This document shows, one piece after another, positions 1 to 5,619 of a DNA stretch of 7,761 nt. Below the pieces are notes generated by a model. The model did not search any database. It had not been told where the DNA came from and saw only the letters and a program-made list of their open reading frames with translations. Numbering within the stretch: position 1 is the first letter of the stretch; the number at the start of each line of letters is the position of its first letter. Source of the stretch: Pseudomonadota bacterium (GTDB lineage: Bacteria; Bdellovibrionota; Oligoflexia; Oligoflexales; Oligoflexaceae); NCBI GenBank assembly GCA_029556045.1, contig JAKQGS010000322.1, positions 1-7,761 of the forward strand, given 5' to 3'. Both the position numbers and the translations under genes were made by a program.

Positions 1-383
1 GTGATGGACGGCTTGCCGGTGGGGCCTTCATACGCCCGCTTTTTGCCCTTAAGCAGCAGGCATTCCCAGCGCAGGGATTTTCCCAAGGGGTAATCGTCAT
101 CCTTTGCGTCCGTCAGGGCTTGATAGACCTTGTGAACGTGACGGTTCTCAAACCATCCATTGGCGACCCGGTGGGCTTCGTCATTGAGGGCAAACATCAC
201 CAGACCACTCACCCCAAAATCCAAGCGGTGCACCGGCCAAATCCGCTGCCCCAGTTGTCGGGTCAAAAGGTCGCCGAGGCAGGGGCGGGGATCATCCTGC
301 CCCATGCGAGACCAAACGCTCAGCATGCCGCAGGGCTTGAAAGCCACCACAAACGACGGGTTTTGAAAAACAAGTTCAACCAT
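1..383 (-). CDS. RluA-family RNA pseudouridine synthase, C-terminus cut off by window edge
   Basis: Pseudouridine synthases of this family isomerise uridine to pseudouridine in rRNA or tRNA. The visible 127 residues start at the ATG whose first base is 383; an in-frame stop at 423-425 and no other ATG before it support this start, although the Shine-Dalgarno is weak. The RluA signature VHRLD lies at residues 51-55, with Asp55 as the expected catalytic aspartate, followed by VSGLVMFA. An early LVFQNPSFVVAFKPCGML stretch matches the usual N-terminal strand pair and KP-G loop. A later KVYQALT segment (85-91) and GKKRAYEGPTGK (113-124) match the conserved K-Y-A and K-A regions of the family. No S4 RNA-binding domain precedes the catalytic domain, which suggests a short single-domain member (TruC or RluA-like). 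The substrate cannot be decided, and the last part of the protein is outside the window. Confidence 0.9.
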   Translation of the reverse strand, partial: MVELVFQNPSFVVAFKPCGMLSVWSRMGQDDPRPCLGDLLTRQLGQRIWPVHRLDFGVSGLVMFALNDEAHRVANGWFENRHVHKVYQALTDAKDDDYPLGKSLRWECLLLKGKKRAYEGPTGKPSI

Positions 384-462
384 GCTGCTGATTGTATATG
401 CACTAACCGTGGAATCAAGGGGTTATCAGCCAAAAAATTGTGGTTCGATACCAGACTTTCCC

Positions 463-491
463 TTGCCATATCCGGCTATTACCGATATAGA
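463..491 (+). promoter_or_regulatory. Possible sigma70-type promoter for tRNA-Leu
   Basis: TTGCCA at 463-468 (5 of 6 to the -35 consensus) is followed after exactly 17 bp by TATAGA at 486-491 (4 of 6 to the -10). Transcription would begin near 498 and give a leader of about 60 nt before the tRNA. The leader contains the inverted repeat CCAGACC (494-500) / GGTCTGG (517-523). Seen by eye only, so a moderate guess. Confidence 0.35.
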
Positions 492-559
492 TACCAGACC
501 TTTTCCCAAAACCCTGGGTCTGGCCCCAATGCGGTCCGCAGGCGTTTTCCCGAATATAT

Positions 560-643
560 GCTCCGGTGGTGGAATCGGTAGACACACAGGACTTAAAATC
601 CTGCGTCCGCAAGGATGTGCCGGTTCAAGTCCGGCCCGGAGCA
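560..643 (+). tRNA. tRNA-Leu (anticodon UAA)
   Basis: A full cloverleaf can be drawn. The acceptor stem is GCTCCGG (560-566) with CCGGAGC (636-642), and the discriminator base is A643. The anticodon stem is CAGGA (587-591) with TCCTG (599-603), around the loop CTTAAAA with anticodon TAA at 594-596. A long class II variable arm lies at 604-618, as expected for leucine. The T arm is GCCGG-TTCAAGT-CCGGC (619-635). The D arm contains GGTAGA. CCA is not encoded: CTTTT follows A643, so CCA must be added enzymatically. It reads UUA and, by wobble, UUG codons. Confidence 0.97.
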
Positions 644-727
644 CTTTTAATCCCCGCTAAACCCAACTCGAGTCAATTTCTATCGTTAATATTCAACTAT
701 GCAACCACCGCTCTGATTTGGCGTGAA

Positions 728-1819
728 TTATGACGGGCAACAGGCATCAGCAACCCTCTTCTTCACCCCATCTTTCGTTGCGTAACAATACATCTTAGGT
801 GTCCAGTATGGATCAATGCCGCAAGCTGGGTCGGTGTTTGGTTTCGATGTCGTCGACTCCGAAGTTGTTGGAATCTCGGTCGTTGAGGGTGAATCCGTGC
901 TCTGCGTTGAATTAGGCGCTTCGGCTCCAGTCTCCTTGGTTTCAGCTGGTTTATTCTCTGCGGTTATGATCTCATCCTGAGGGAATAAATACGAATCAAC
1001 TAAATTCGCTTTATCGGTTCGGATAAAGTAGGCGAATCGCTCTTTGTAGCTACTGGACCCAGTTTGGTCTGATAGTGCTATTTTAAATTGGTTCTCTGGG
1101 CAAACCTCAGTAACTTTATTTAAGAGTAGGTCAGTTGGGGTTGTCGATTCGGAAACGATTTCTTGAATAAGCATAATATCCCCAGAGCAAATCAGCTCAG
1201 CCATTTCTTGTAATGCTGCTTCGTCGGACGATTTTGTCTCACCAAATACCTTTGCGTTGAAAGAACCTACCCTAAACCCCGAAATTTCAGCCCATATCGG
1301 GAAATGATCACTATCGGCAATAACATCAGAACCAACTTCCCCCTCAGGACTTGTCGAAATCGAATCACCTCGAACAATGATCCTATCGTAAGCGCAAACA
1401 GTTTCTGCCGTATTGGTGTCGGCACTATCGGGAATCAACCATTTATATGAAGAATCCTGTTTGATATCCAATGAGTCGATCTCGTCTTGGGAAGCATAGG
1501 AACACGATAAATTCATGTCACCGATGATCGCCGCATGTTCGCAGCTTTCTTTGCCAGATACGAATGAATAGACGTCATCGAGATAGTTGGCTTCGGTGAC
1601 CGCTGATTCTGGCTTTAAATGAACGCCAATCAATGAGAATTTGGGTTTATCAGCGGGCTCAAAAATCGCGATGTATGGGGAACGTTCAAAGGCGGGAGTA
1701 GGGATGATTGATGGGCTATTTTCTTGGGCCTTTTCACTATTCTTATTTTGGTCAACTTTGGAGATACAAGCTATCTGGCAAGTGAGGACTAAAAAAAATA
1801 TTTTTAACATGTTGTTCAT
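728..1819 (-). CDS. Exported, circularly permuted DNase I-type endonuclease with C-terminal Cys module
   Basis: This is a DNase I-like member of the endonuclease/exonuclease/phosphatase fold, expected to cut double-stranded DNA using Mg/Ca. The start is the ATG at 1819: GGAG sits 5 nt upstream, which fits better than an upstream in-frame TTG at 1840. That gives 363 residues. Residues 1-20 form a signal peptide (Lys5, then a hydrophobic IFFLVLT stretch). Cys14 or Cys18 could be lipidated, but neither lipobox is typical. Residues 44-181 match the second half of DNase I: FERSP, VHLKP (His67), GDMN (Asp101, Asn103), WLIPDSADT, CAYDRI (Asp145) and SDHFP (Asp171-His172). Residues 182-283 match the first half: FNAKVFGETK (Asn188), LIQE (Glu220) and SYKER (Glu260). 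Cys106 and Cys142 match the structural disulfide. The halves are in swapped order, so the enzyme is circularly permuted with all key residues kept. A Ser/Thr/Pro-rich linker (287-332) and a Cys module (333-361) follow. The G+C is lower than in flanking genes, suggesting transfer. Activity is inferred. Confidence 0.9.
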   Translation of the reverse strand: MNNMLKIFFLVLTCQIACISKVDQNKNSEKAQENSPSIIPTPAFERSPYIAIFEPADKPKFSLIGVHLKPESAVTEANYLDDVYSFVSGKESCEHAAIIGDMNLSCSYASQDEIDSLDIKQDSSYKWLIPDSADTNTAETVCAYDRIIVRGDSISTSPEGEVGSDVIADSDHFPIWAEISGFRVGSFNAKVFGETKSSDEAALQEMAELICSGDIMLIQEIVSESTTPTDLLLNKVTEVCPENQFKIALSDQTGSSSYKERFAYFIRTDKANLVDSYLFPQDEIITAENKPAETKETGAEAPNSTQSTDSPSTTEIPTTSESTTSKPNTDPACGIDPYWTPKMYCYATKDGVKKRVADACCPS

Positions 1820-1978
1820 AGGATCTCCAATTCCGCTCAAAGCGTTATCGGAGTGCTAGATTCAAAAAATTAGTTAAAAACCTGAAAATCATAGCCAATA
1901 CATGTAATTACTCATGATTCAGCGCTGTAAAACATACGTCAAGTCAAATTGGTTTTGGCCACACATTGGAAGAAAGCT

Positions 1979-2057
1979 AATTCCCTGGCTTGGACACCTT
2001 GAATGTCCTACAAAATGTCCGGACTCTATTCAAAACCCGACATCAATCCAGGGAATA
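1979..2057. repeat. Spaced inverted repeat in the nuclease/toxin intergenic gap
   Basis: TTCCCTGG (1981-1988) and CCAGGGAA (2048-2055) form a perfect 8-bp inverted repeat about 60 bp apart. Inside it, GGACA (1992-1996) and TGTCC (2005-2009) form a smaller hairpin. The gap between the nuclease start and the toxin stop (1820-2103) holds no convincing gene. No T-run follows, so this is not a classic terminator. It may be chance. Confidence 0.25.
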
Positions 2058-2103
2058 CGAGTTCCCCGATCTTATATCTGCGAATGCCCATACTACACCA
2101 CGG

Positions 2104-2457
2104 TCAAGGGTGGGGAGTTATGGCGATGATCGTTAGATCGTTGTCGGTGGGGCCGTAACACCAAAAGACCCGATAAGCGCCCGGTGTCCGGTTCTGGGCG
2201 TAGGCTTCGAAAACTTTTTCACCGGTCCTAACTGGATTTTTTATGGCGTCGTATTCATGAGTTTGAAGGCCAGTGTGGCGAGGATTCTCGGCCAAGAGTT
2301 TTAAACATTTTTGAACTTGTTCAAAAAGTCCTTCTTGGGGAGAGGATGCCGTTCGTCCTTCTTTCTCCCGGGACTCTTTCGCCGACTTAGCTGCCATTTT
2401 TAGTTCGGTATGCTTCGCCTTAGCCGTTGGCGTCAGCTGTAGAGTGCGTCGAGCCAT
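2104..2457 (-). CDS. RelE/ParE-like type II toxin
   Basis: A probable RNase-type toxin of the RelE superfamily, 117 residues. The C-terminal half (about 44-117) has the compact RelE-like pattern: a helix with FEQVQKCLKLLAENPRH, then GLQTHEYD, then alternating strands with KVFEAYAQN, AYRVFWCYG and a closing LTIIAITPHP. The first 40 residues are a Lys/Ala/Glu-rich helical extension, longer than in minimal RelE proteins. The ATG at 2457 has AGGA 7 nt upstream. The gene follows the antitoxin by 21 nt on the same strand, so the pair is translated from one transcript in the usual antitoxin-first order. A catalytic residue cannot be named with certainty; Tyr95, Arg96 and His116 are candidates. An alternative is a RelE-fold protein without RNase activity. 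Confidence 0.75.
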   Translation of the reverse strand: MARRTLQLTPTAKAKHTELKMAAKSAKESREKEGRTASSPQEGLFEQVQKCLKLLAENPRHTGLQTHEYDAIKNPVRTGEKVFEAYAQNRTPGAYRVFWCYGPTDNDLTIIAITPHP

Positions 2458-2478
2458 CTGGTATCCTGATTCATAAAT

Positions 2479-2721
2479 TTAATCGTCTTCGAAGGGGTCG
2501 TATTCTTCAAGCTGGCCAGCTTTGGCTTCCTTGAGTCCCTGTTTGACGAGCGCCTGTGCTTCAGCGCTTTCAAAAAACCAAGCCGTCGGTTCCGGGATAA
2601 TCGCAGCTTTCGTGATGAGGAACTGGCTTGCGCTCACTTTGGTGATTAAGACATGGGCGTTAGCGAATTCAGGTAGGGTAATCCGCCCCTTCCCGTCGGC
2701 CTTTTTGGCTTTGGCGCTCAT
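2479..2721 (-). CDS. AbrB/MazE-like antitoxin
   Basis: An 80-residue partner of the downstream RelE-like toxin. Residues 8-45 resemble the swapped-hairpin AbrB/SpoVT DNA-binding fold (GKGRITLPEFA, then two short strands HVLITKV and QFLITKA). The C-terminal part (52-80) is a helix with AEAQALVKQGLKEAKAG and an acidic tail EEYDPFEDD, typical of the region that wraps and neutralises a basic toxin. The start is the ATG at 2721, fixed by a strong AGGAGG 6 nt upstream; an in-frame GTG at 2751 is less likely. The pairing of an AbrB-type antitoxin with a RelE-type toxin has a precedent in PrlF-YhaV. It probably represses its own promoter through the GTGGG boxes just upstream. The role is inferred from size, order, charge and fold pattern. 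Confidence 0.75.
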   Translation of the reverse strand: MSAKAKKADGKGRITLPEFANAHVLITKVSASQFLITKAAIIPEPTAWFFESAEAQALVKQGLKEAKAGQLEEYDPFEDD

Positions 2722-2746
2722 GATAGACCTCCTTTGCATCCAATAT

Positions 2747-2801
2747 CCCACGTATCGGCTAGTGGGGAAATAACTTTAGTGGGAAAACCCCACCATTGCA
2801 A
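2747..2801 (-). promoter_or_regulatory. Promoter and probable autoregulatory operator of the toxin-antitoxin pair
   Basis: On the minus strand TTGCAA (-35, 2801-2796) and TAAAGT (-10, 2778-2773) are exactly 17 bp apart. The spacer is filled by the hairpin-like dyad GTGGG-AAAAC-CCCAC (2779-2793). Two more copies of the same pentamer follow, GTGGG at 2762-2766 and CCCAC at 2747-2751, forming a second dyad with a 10-bp centre. TAGTGGG(G)AAA occurs twice in direct orientation (2760-2770 and 2777-2786). Four half-sites in under 50 bp over a promoter suit cooperative binding by the antitoxin or the TA complex. Confidence 0.55.
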
Positions 2802-2932
2802 CATATCACATTCCTTAAAGAAATAGGAAACCCTTATTTTCCCAATTGCAAATCCCTTATCGCAAAGAACAGACCTCAGAAGCCAATATCTGCGCTTTTG
2901 CGGGATAACCTATTGATCATATTAGAGATGGA

Positions 2933-3049
2933 ATGAAGCGATACCTTTTTAAGGGAATCGGTCGCCCATCGTGGGAGCTCGATGAAACATCTGGACCCTT
3001 TGTGGCTCACCTTGAAGAATTGAAAAAGCGCTTTGAGGGTTATCTTTAA
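2933..3049 (+). CDS. Short ORF of 38 residues, unknown
   Basis: ATG at 2933 to TAA at 3047-3049. The peptide begins MKRYLFKGIGRPSWELDE and ends in an amphipathic, charged helix (HLEELKKRFEGYL). The composition looks protein-like, with aromatic, glycine and charged residues spaced as in a folded segment, and codon choice is unremarkable. The frame is open only from 2909. AGAG lies upstream but there is no strong Shine-Dalgarno. Its stop codon overlaps the stop of the convergent small gene at 3046. It could be a genuine small protein, or the surviving C-terminal end of a decayed gene. I do not recognise it. Confidence 0.35.
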   Translation: MKRYLFKGIGRPSWELDETSGPFVAHLEELKKRFEGYL

Positions 3050-3231
3050 GGCGTGCCCCTGTCCTGGGACAATGTCACTTCAGCGGCCTTCAGACGAGCT
3101 CGTTCGCCCCGGGGCGAAAAGCGATTCAGGCGGCGGTGTTGCAACAGGTGCGGATGCGAGTGCACATGCTCAGCTTTTTTAGGATTGCCTGACTCCAAAA
3201 GGGTCCATGCTTCTTGATCCGGACGTTCCAT
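3046..3231 (-). CDS. Small protein, 61 residues, downstream of the XRE regulator
   Basis: The start is ATG at 3231; GGTGGAGG lies just upstream within the 18-nt gap that separates it from the regulator stop at 3250, so the two genes are probably co-transcribed. The peptide is basic, with a His-rich centre (HVHSHPHLLQH, about residues 22-32) followed by an Arg-rich stretch (RRLNRFSPRGERARLK). No membrane segment, signal or known domain is seen. The His/Arg richness could mean metal or nucleic acid binding, but nothing here proves it. The good ribosome site and operon position are the main reasons to call it. Confidence 0.4.
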   Translation of the reverse strand: MERPDQEAWTLLESGNPKKAEHVHSHPHLLQHRRLNRFSPRGERARLKAAEVTLSQDRGTP

Positions 3232-3249
3232 CGCTCTATATCCTCCACC

Positions 3250-4002
3250 TTAATATTCGGTCACATCCCGCAGAAAACTCGGGGTAAAGGGACCAAAACC
3301 TAACAAAAGCCCATAGTCTTTCTTTTTGCCGGAACTGGTTAACGATCGCTGGATGGCGGTGCGTACATGGCCATTCAACTCCTTGATCTTCTGGTCAACA
3401 TACAGGGCATCCTCTTCCAAAAAATGATGGATGGTCAATGCCATATGGCTTAATTTTCCCGGTGAAGCTGCGCGGGTATCCAAAAATTCACGATACATCT
3501 GGCCCCGGATCTTGCGGGCCAATTCACCATCGGGTCGAACGTTGGCGCGACCATTAAAGAGAAATTTTACCTTGTCACCCGGAAATACCTGAATCAGCTT
3601 GAGCCCCTCCAGGGCTTTGAGATACCGGCGGGTGCTGCGGTGGTTGATGCCAAACTTCTCTTCGATTTTTTTGGGAGTGTAGCCACCCAACAGCTGATAT
3701 AGATAATTTAGAGTCCCTGGATGTTTTAAAAAGGCGTCCTCCTGCTCGACGGTAAAGGTATAGGCCTCCTCATCCTTGCCCGGGCTCATGCGTGCGAGGT
3801 CTTGCATGGTGAGGCCCAGCGAATCCAGCAATAGAAACAGATTATCAAGGGTTACCCCGTGGCCCGCAAACCAGCGTTTGAGGGTGGGTAGGGATACTTT
3901 GAGTGTTTTGGCGAGGGTCTCCTGAGTCAAGCCGATACTGCGGCAATACTGGCGGAGAGATTGCATGGTTTCAATGGTCACTGATTTTGAGGTTCGTTTC
4001 AT
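3250..4002 (-). CDS. XRE-type transcriptional regulator with second winged-helix domain
   Basis: A 250-residue DNA-binding regulator. An XRE/Cro helix-turn-helix occupies about residues 14-71; LTQETLAKTLKVSLPTLKRW (25-44) is the two-helix core, followed by the typical TLDNLFLLLDSLGLTMQDLA. A second HTH/winged-helix region lies at about 105-148 (TPKKIEEKFGINHRSTRRYL, then LKLIQVFPGDKVKF as the wing). The C-terminal 100 residues are helical and may bind a ligand or form dimers. It starts at ATG 4002. A perfect dyad (4013-4029) lies 10 bp upstream, a likely autoregulatory site. It is divergent from the MFS exporter gene, 176 bp away, so control of that exporter is plausible. A small gene follows 18 nt downstream. 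The inducer is unknown. Confidence 0.8.
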   Translation of the reverse strand: MKRTSKSVTIETMQSLRQYCRSIGLTQETLAKTLKVSLPTLKRWFAGHGVTLDNLFLLLDSLGLTMQDLARMSPGKDEEAYTFTVEQEDAFLKHPGTLNYLYQLLGGYTPKKIEEKFGINHRSTRRYLKALEGLKLIQVFPGDKVKFLFNGRANVRPDGELARKIRGQMYREFLDTRAASPGKLSHMALTIHHFLEEDALYVDQKIKELNGHVRTAIQRSLTSSGKKKDYGLLLGFGPFTPSFLRDVTEY

Positions 4003-4012
4003 GAACTATAAC

Positions 4013-4029
4013 GTATCACAGGATGATAC
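4013..4029. promoter_or_regulatory. Perfect dyad GTATCA-N5-TGATAC, probable operator
   Basis: GTATCA (4013-4018) and TGATAC (4024-4029) are perfect inverted half-sites around a 5-bp centre, flanked on both sides by TATA-containing sequence. On the minus strand TAGAAT (4035-4030), 5 of 6 to a -10 box, overlaps its edge, so binding would block transcription of the regulator gene. The size and spacing suit a dimeric XRE protein. Its position between divergent genes could also affect the exporter. Confidence 0.5.
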
Positions 4030-4178
4030 ATTCTATAAAGTGGTTTAATGGATTCGCATTTTGCTTTATCAGTCTCACCGTGTCGCCGATAGTAGTAGTG
4101 AGAGTTTTCGGTAAGTTCAGCGATCCGACGATCATAACTCAACCTGCGTCAAAACAACAAGAATGAAGGATCGAAGTC

Positions 4179-5480
4179 ATGGGACGGGGAATACGGTTAA
4201 CATCGGCACTGGGGGCGGATTTTTGGAATTTTCGTCTCGGCCAGTTGGTGTCCCTGTTGGGGGACTCCTGTGGCAATATCGCCATGGCTTGGTGGATTCT
4301 GGAGAAATCCGGCTCTGCCGCGCAGATGTCCATGGTGTTGGCCCCAGCCATGGTGGTTCGCATTATTCTCCTGCCATTGTTGGGTCCCCTCGGGGATAAG
4401 GTCTCCCGCAAAAAGCTGATTCTGTTGGCCGATCTATGGCGTCTGCTCATGGGGATCGTTCTGGTCTGGATGGTTTATGCGGATTACTATCAACAGACGG
4501 TTTTGACGCTGGTTTTTGCTATGATGGCAATGGGTTCAGCTCTTTTTTTTGCGGCTTCTGGACCCATCATGCCGCAGATCGTGGCGCGGGAACATCTTCA
4601 CACGGCGATGCAGCAGACTCAGGCCATCAATGCCACGGCCGGAGTTATTGGCGGTATTGTGGGGGGTGTGGCTGTTTCCACTATCGGTGTCCTGGGCGCG
4701 TTTATTTTGGACGCTTTATCTTATTTTGTGGCAGCCGTCTGTACTGGGCGTATCAAGGCGGATACCAGTCCTGCCCCAGTAGCCAGGGCTATTGACACAA
4801 GTCCCGTGCGGCAATGGTTGGGGGAACTGGGGGAAGGTTTTAGGGTTCTGAGTCGGATTCCCCTTCTGGTATGGCTGCTGCTGAATGCTATGGTGATCAA
4901 CTTTGCACTGGCGCCGCTGGCTGTCGTGTTGCCAGTATTGGTTAAGGAAAGCCGTGGCATGCCCGCATGGTATTTAGGGGGATTGGAAAGCTCGATTAGC
5001 CTGGGGGCTATCGTTGGTGCGCTGATGATGCCGATCGTGCTCAAAAAGTATCATGCGCACACCGCAATGATTTGGTCCCTCATTCTGATTGGGCTTGGTG
5101 TGATGGTATTACCCTGGCCTTTGAATCCCTACCTTGCGATGGGAATTTTGCTTCTGGTAGGAATCGGATCGTCTTGTGCCAGTATTCCCCTGGCATCGCA
5201 GATGTCATTGGCCATACCGACCCAATATCAGGCACGGCTTGGGACATTGCGGCAGTTCGTGAGTTCCGGCATGTCGCCGCTGGGTGTGGCGGGAATTGGG
5301 GTTTTGATCGCATCCGTCGGGCTTAACATGTCATTGGTACTGATGGGGGGAGTGGTTATCGCCTTGGCTCCCCTGATGCTGCGGGTGCCGCACCTGCGTG
5401 ATTTCATGGGGGCCATTCCTCAGGATACCGGAGACTTTTTAGAGAAACGGTTTCCGGGTGCTTTTAGAAAAATAACATAG
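4179..5480 (+). CDS. Major facilitator superfamily exporter (MFS_3 / EntS-MefA type)
   Basis: A 433-residue inner-membrane transporter with about 12 hydrophobic helices. The start is ATG 4179 with AAGGA 8 nt upstream. The MFS motif A between helices 2 and 3 is clear: GPLGDKVSRKKLI at residues 69-81. The stretch MPQIVAREHLHTAMQQTQA (131-149), then GGIVGG and DALSYFVAA, is typical of the MFS_3 subgroup that includes the enterobactin exporter EntS and macrolide pumps of the Mef type. The central cytoplasmic loop (about 190-225) and a second half with YQARLGTLRQF (350-360) follow. By family it should export a small molecule by proton antiport; the substrate (siderophore, drug or other) cannot be told. 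It is divergent from the XRE regulator, its likely controller. No obvious terminator follows; a weak ACGGT-ACCGT hairpin lies at 5502-5516. Confidence 0.9.
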   Translation: MGRGIRLTSALGADFWNFRLGQLVSLLGDSCGNIAMAWWILEKSGSAAQMSMVLAPAMVVRIILLPLLGPLGDKVSRKKLILLADLWRLLMGIVLVWMVYADYYQQTVLTLVFAMMAMGSALFFAASGPIMPQIVAREHLHTAMQQTQAINATAGVIGGIVGGVAVSTIGVLGAFILDALSYFVAAVCTGRIKADTSPAPVARAIDTSPVRQWLGELGEGFRVLSRIPLLVWLLLNAMVINFALAPLAVVLPVLVKESRGMPAWYLGGLESSISLGAIVGALMMPIVLKKYHAHTAMIWSLILIGLGVMVLPWPLNPYLAMGILLLVGIGSSCASIPLASQMSLAIPTQYQARLGTLRQFVSSGMSPLGVAGIGVLIASVGLNMSLVLMGGVVIALAPLMLRVPHLRDFMGAIPQDTGDFLEKRFPGAFRKIT

Positions 5481-5595
5481 AAGAGGTGTATTAAGAAAAT
5501 TACGGTGGTTGACCGTCAAGTCTTTGCAGGTGGCTCTCAGTAAGCGTCCGAAATTGAATCTGCGTTTTTCGCAAAAATCCAACCCTCTCTGGAAA

Positions 5596-5611
5596 GGCCC
5601 CTAGAGGGGCC
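5596..5611 (-). terminator. Likely rho-independent terminator of the CBS-domain gene
   Basis: GGCCCC (5596-5601) and GGGGCC (5606-5611) form a perfect 6-bp GC stem around TAGA, 8 nt past the CBS gene stop. Read on the minus strand it is followed by only TTT, then CC, so the U-tract is short. Termination in the plus direction, for the exporter gene, looks less likely because no T-run follows. Confidence 0.5.
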
Positions 5612-5619
5612 ATGATGGT

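Noticed and set aside
120..581. 153-residue plus-strand ORF
   Set aside because: It is a shadow of the pseudouridine synthase on the other strand and then runs into the tRNA gene; its peptide shows no domain.
560..643. tRNA-Leu 3' end as an attachment site for an integrated island
   Set aside because: No second copy of the tRNA 3' end and no integrase gene are seen in the window; TTCAAGTC near 7320 is a short chance match inside a gene.
728..1819. Tandem-duplication remnants of a DNase I ancestor flanking the permuted gene
   Set aside because: I looked for leftover DNase I motifs upstream of 1819 and downstream of 728 on the minus strand and saw none, so the route to permutation is not visible here.
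1820..1840. Upstream TTG start for the nuclease, adding 7 residues
   Set aside because: ATG 1819 has GGAG at a good distance and places the signal peptide at the very N-terminus; the TTG has no comparable site.
1914..2129. 71-residue plus-strand ORF in the gap after the nuclease
   Set aside because: No ribosome site, an unusual Trp/Cys/Pro-rich composition, and overlap with the toxin 3' end; nothing supports coding.
4005..4010. TATAGT (minus strand) as the -10 box of the regulator gene
   Set aside because: A start 6-8 nt downstream would fall inside the coding sequence past the ATG.
5561..5578. TGCG-TTTTT-CGCA / TTTTT-CGC-AAAAA dyads as a terminator of the exporter gene
   Set aside because: The stem is short and is followed on the plus strand by an A-run rather than a T-run; not a convincing terminator.
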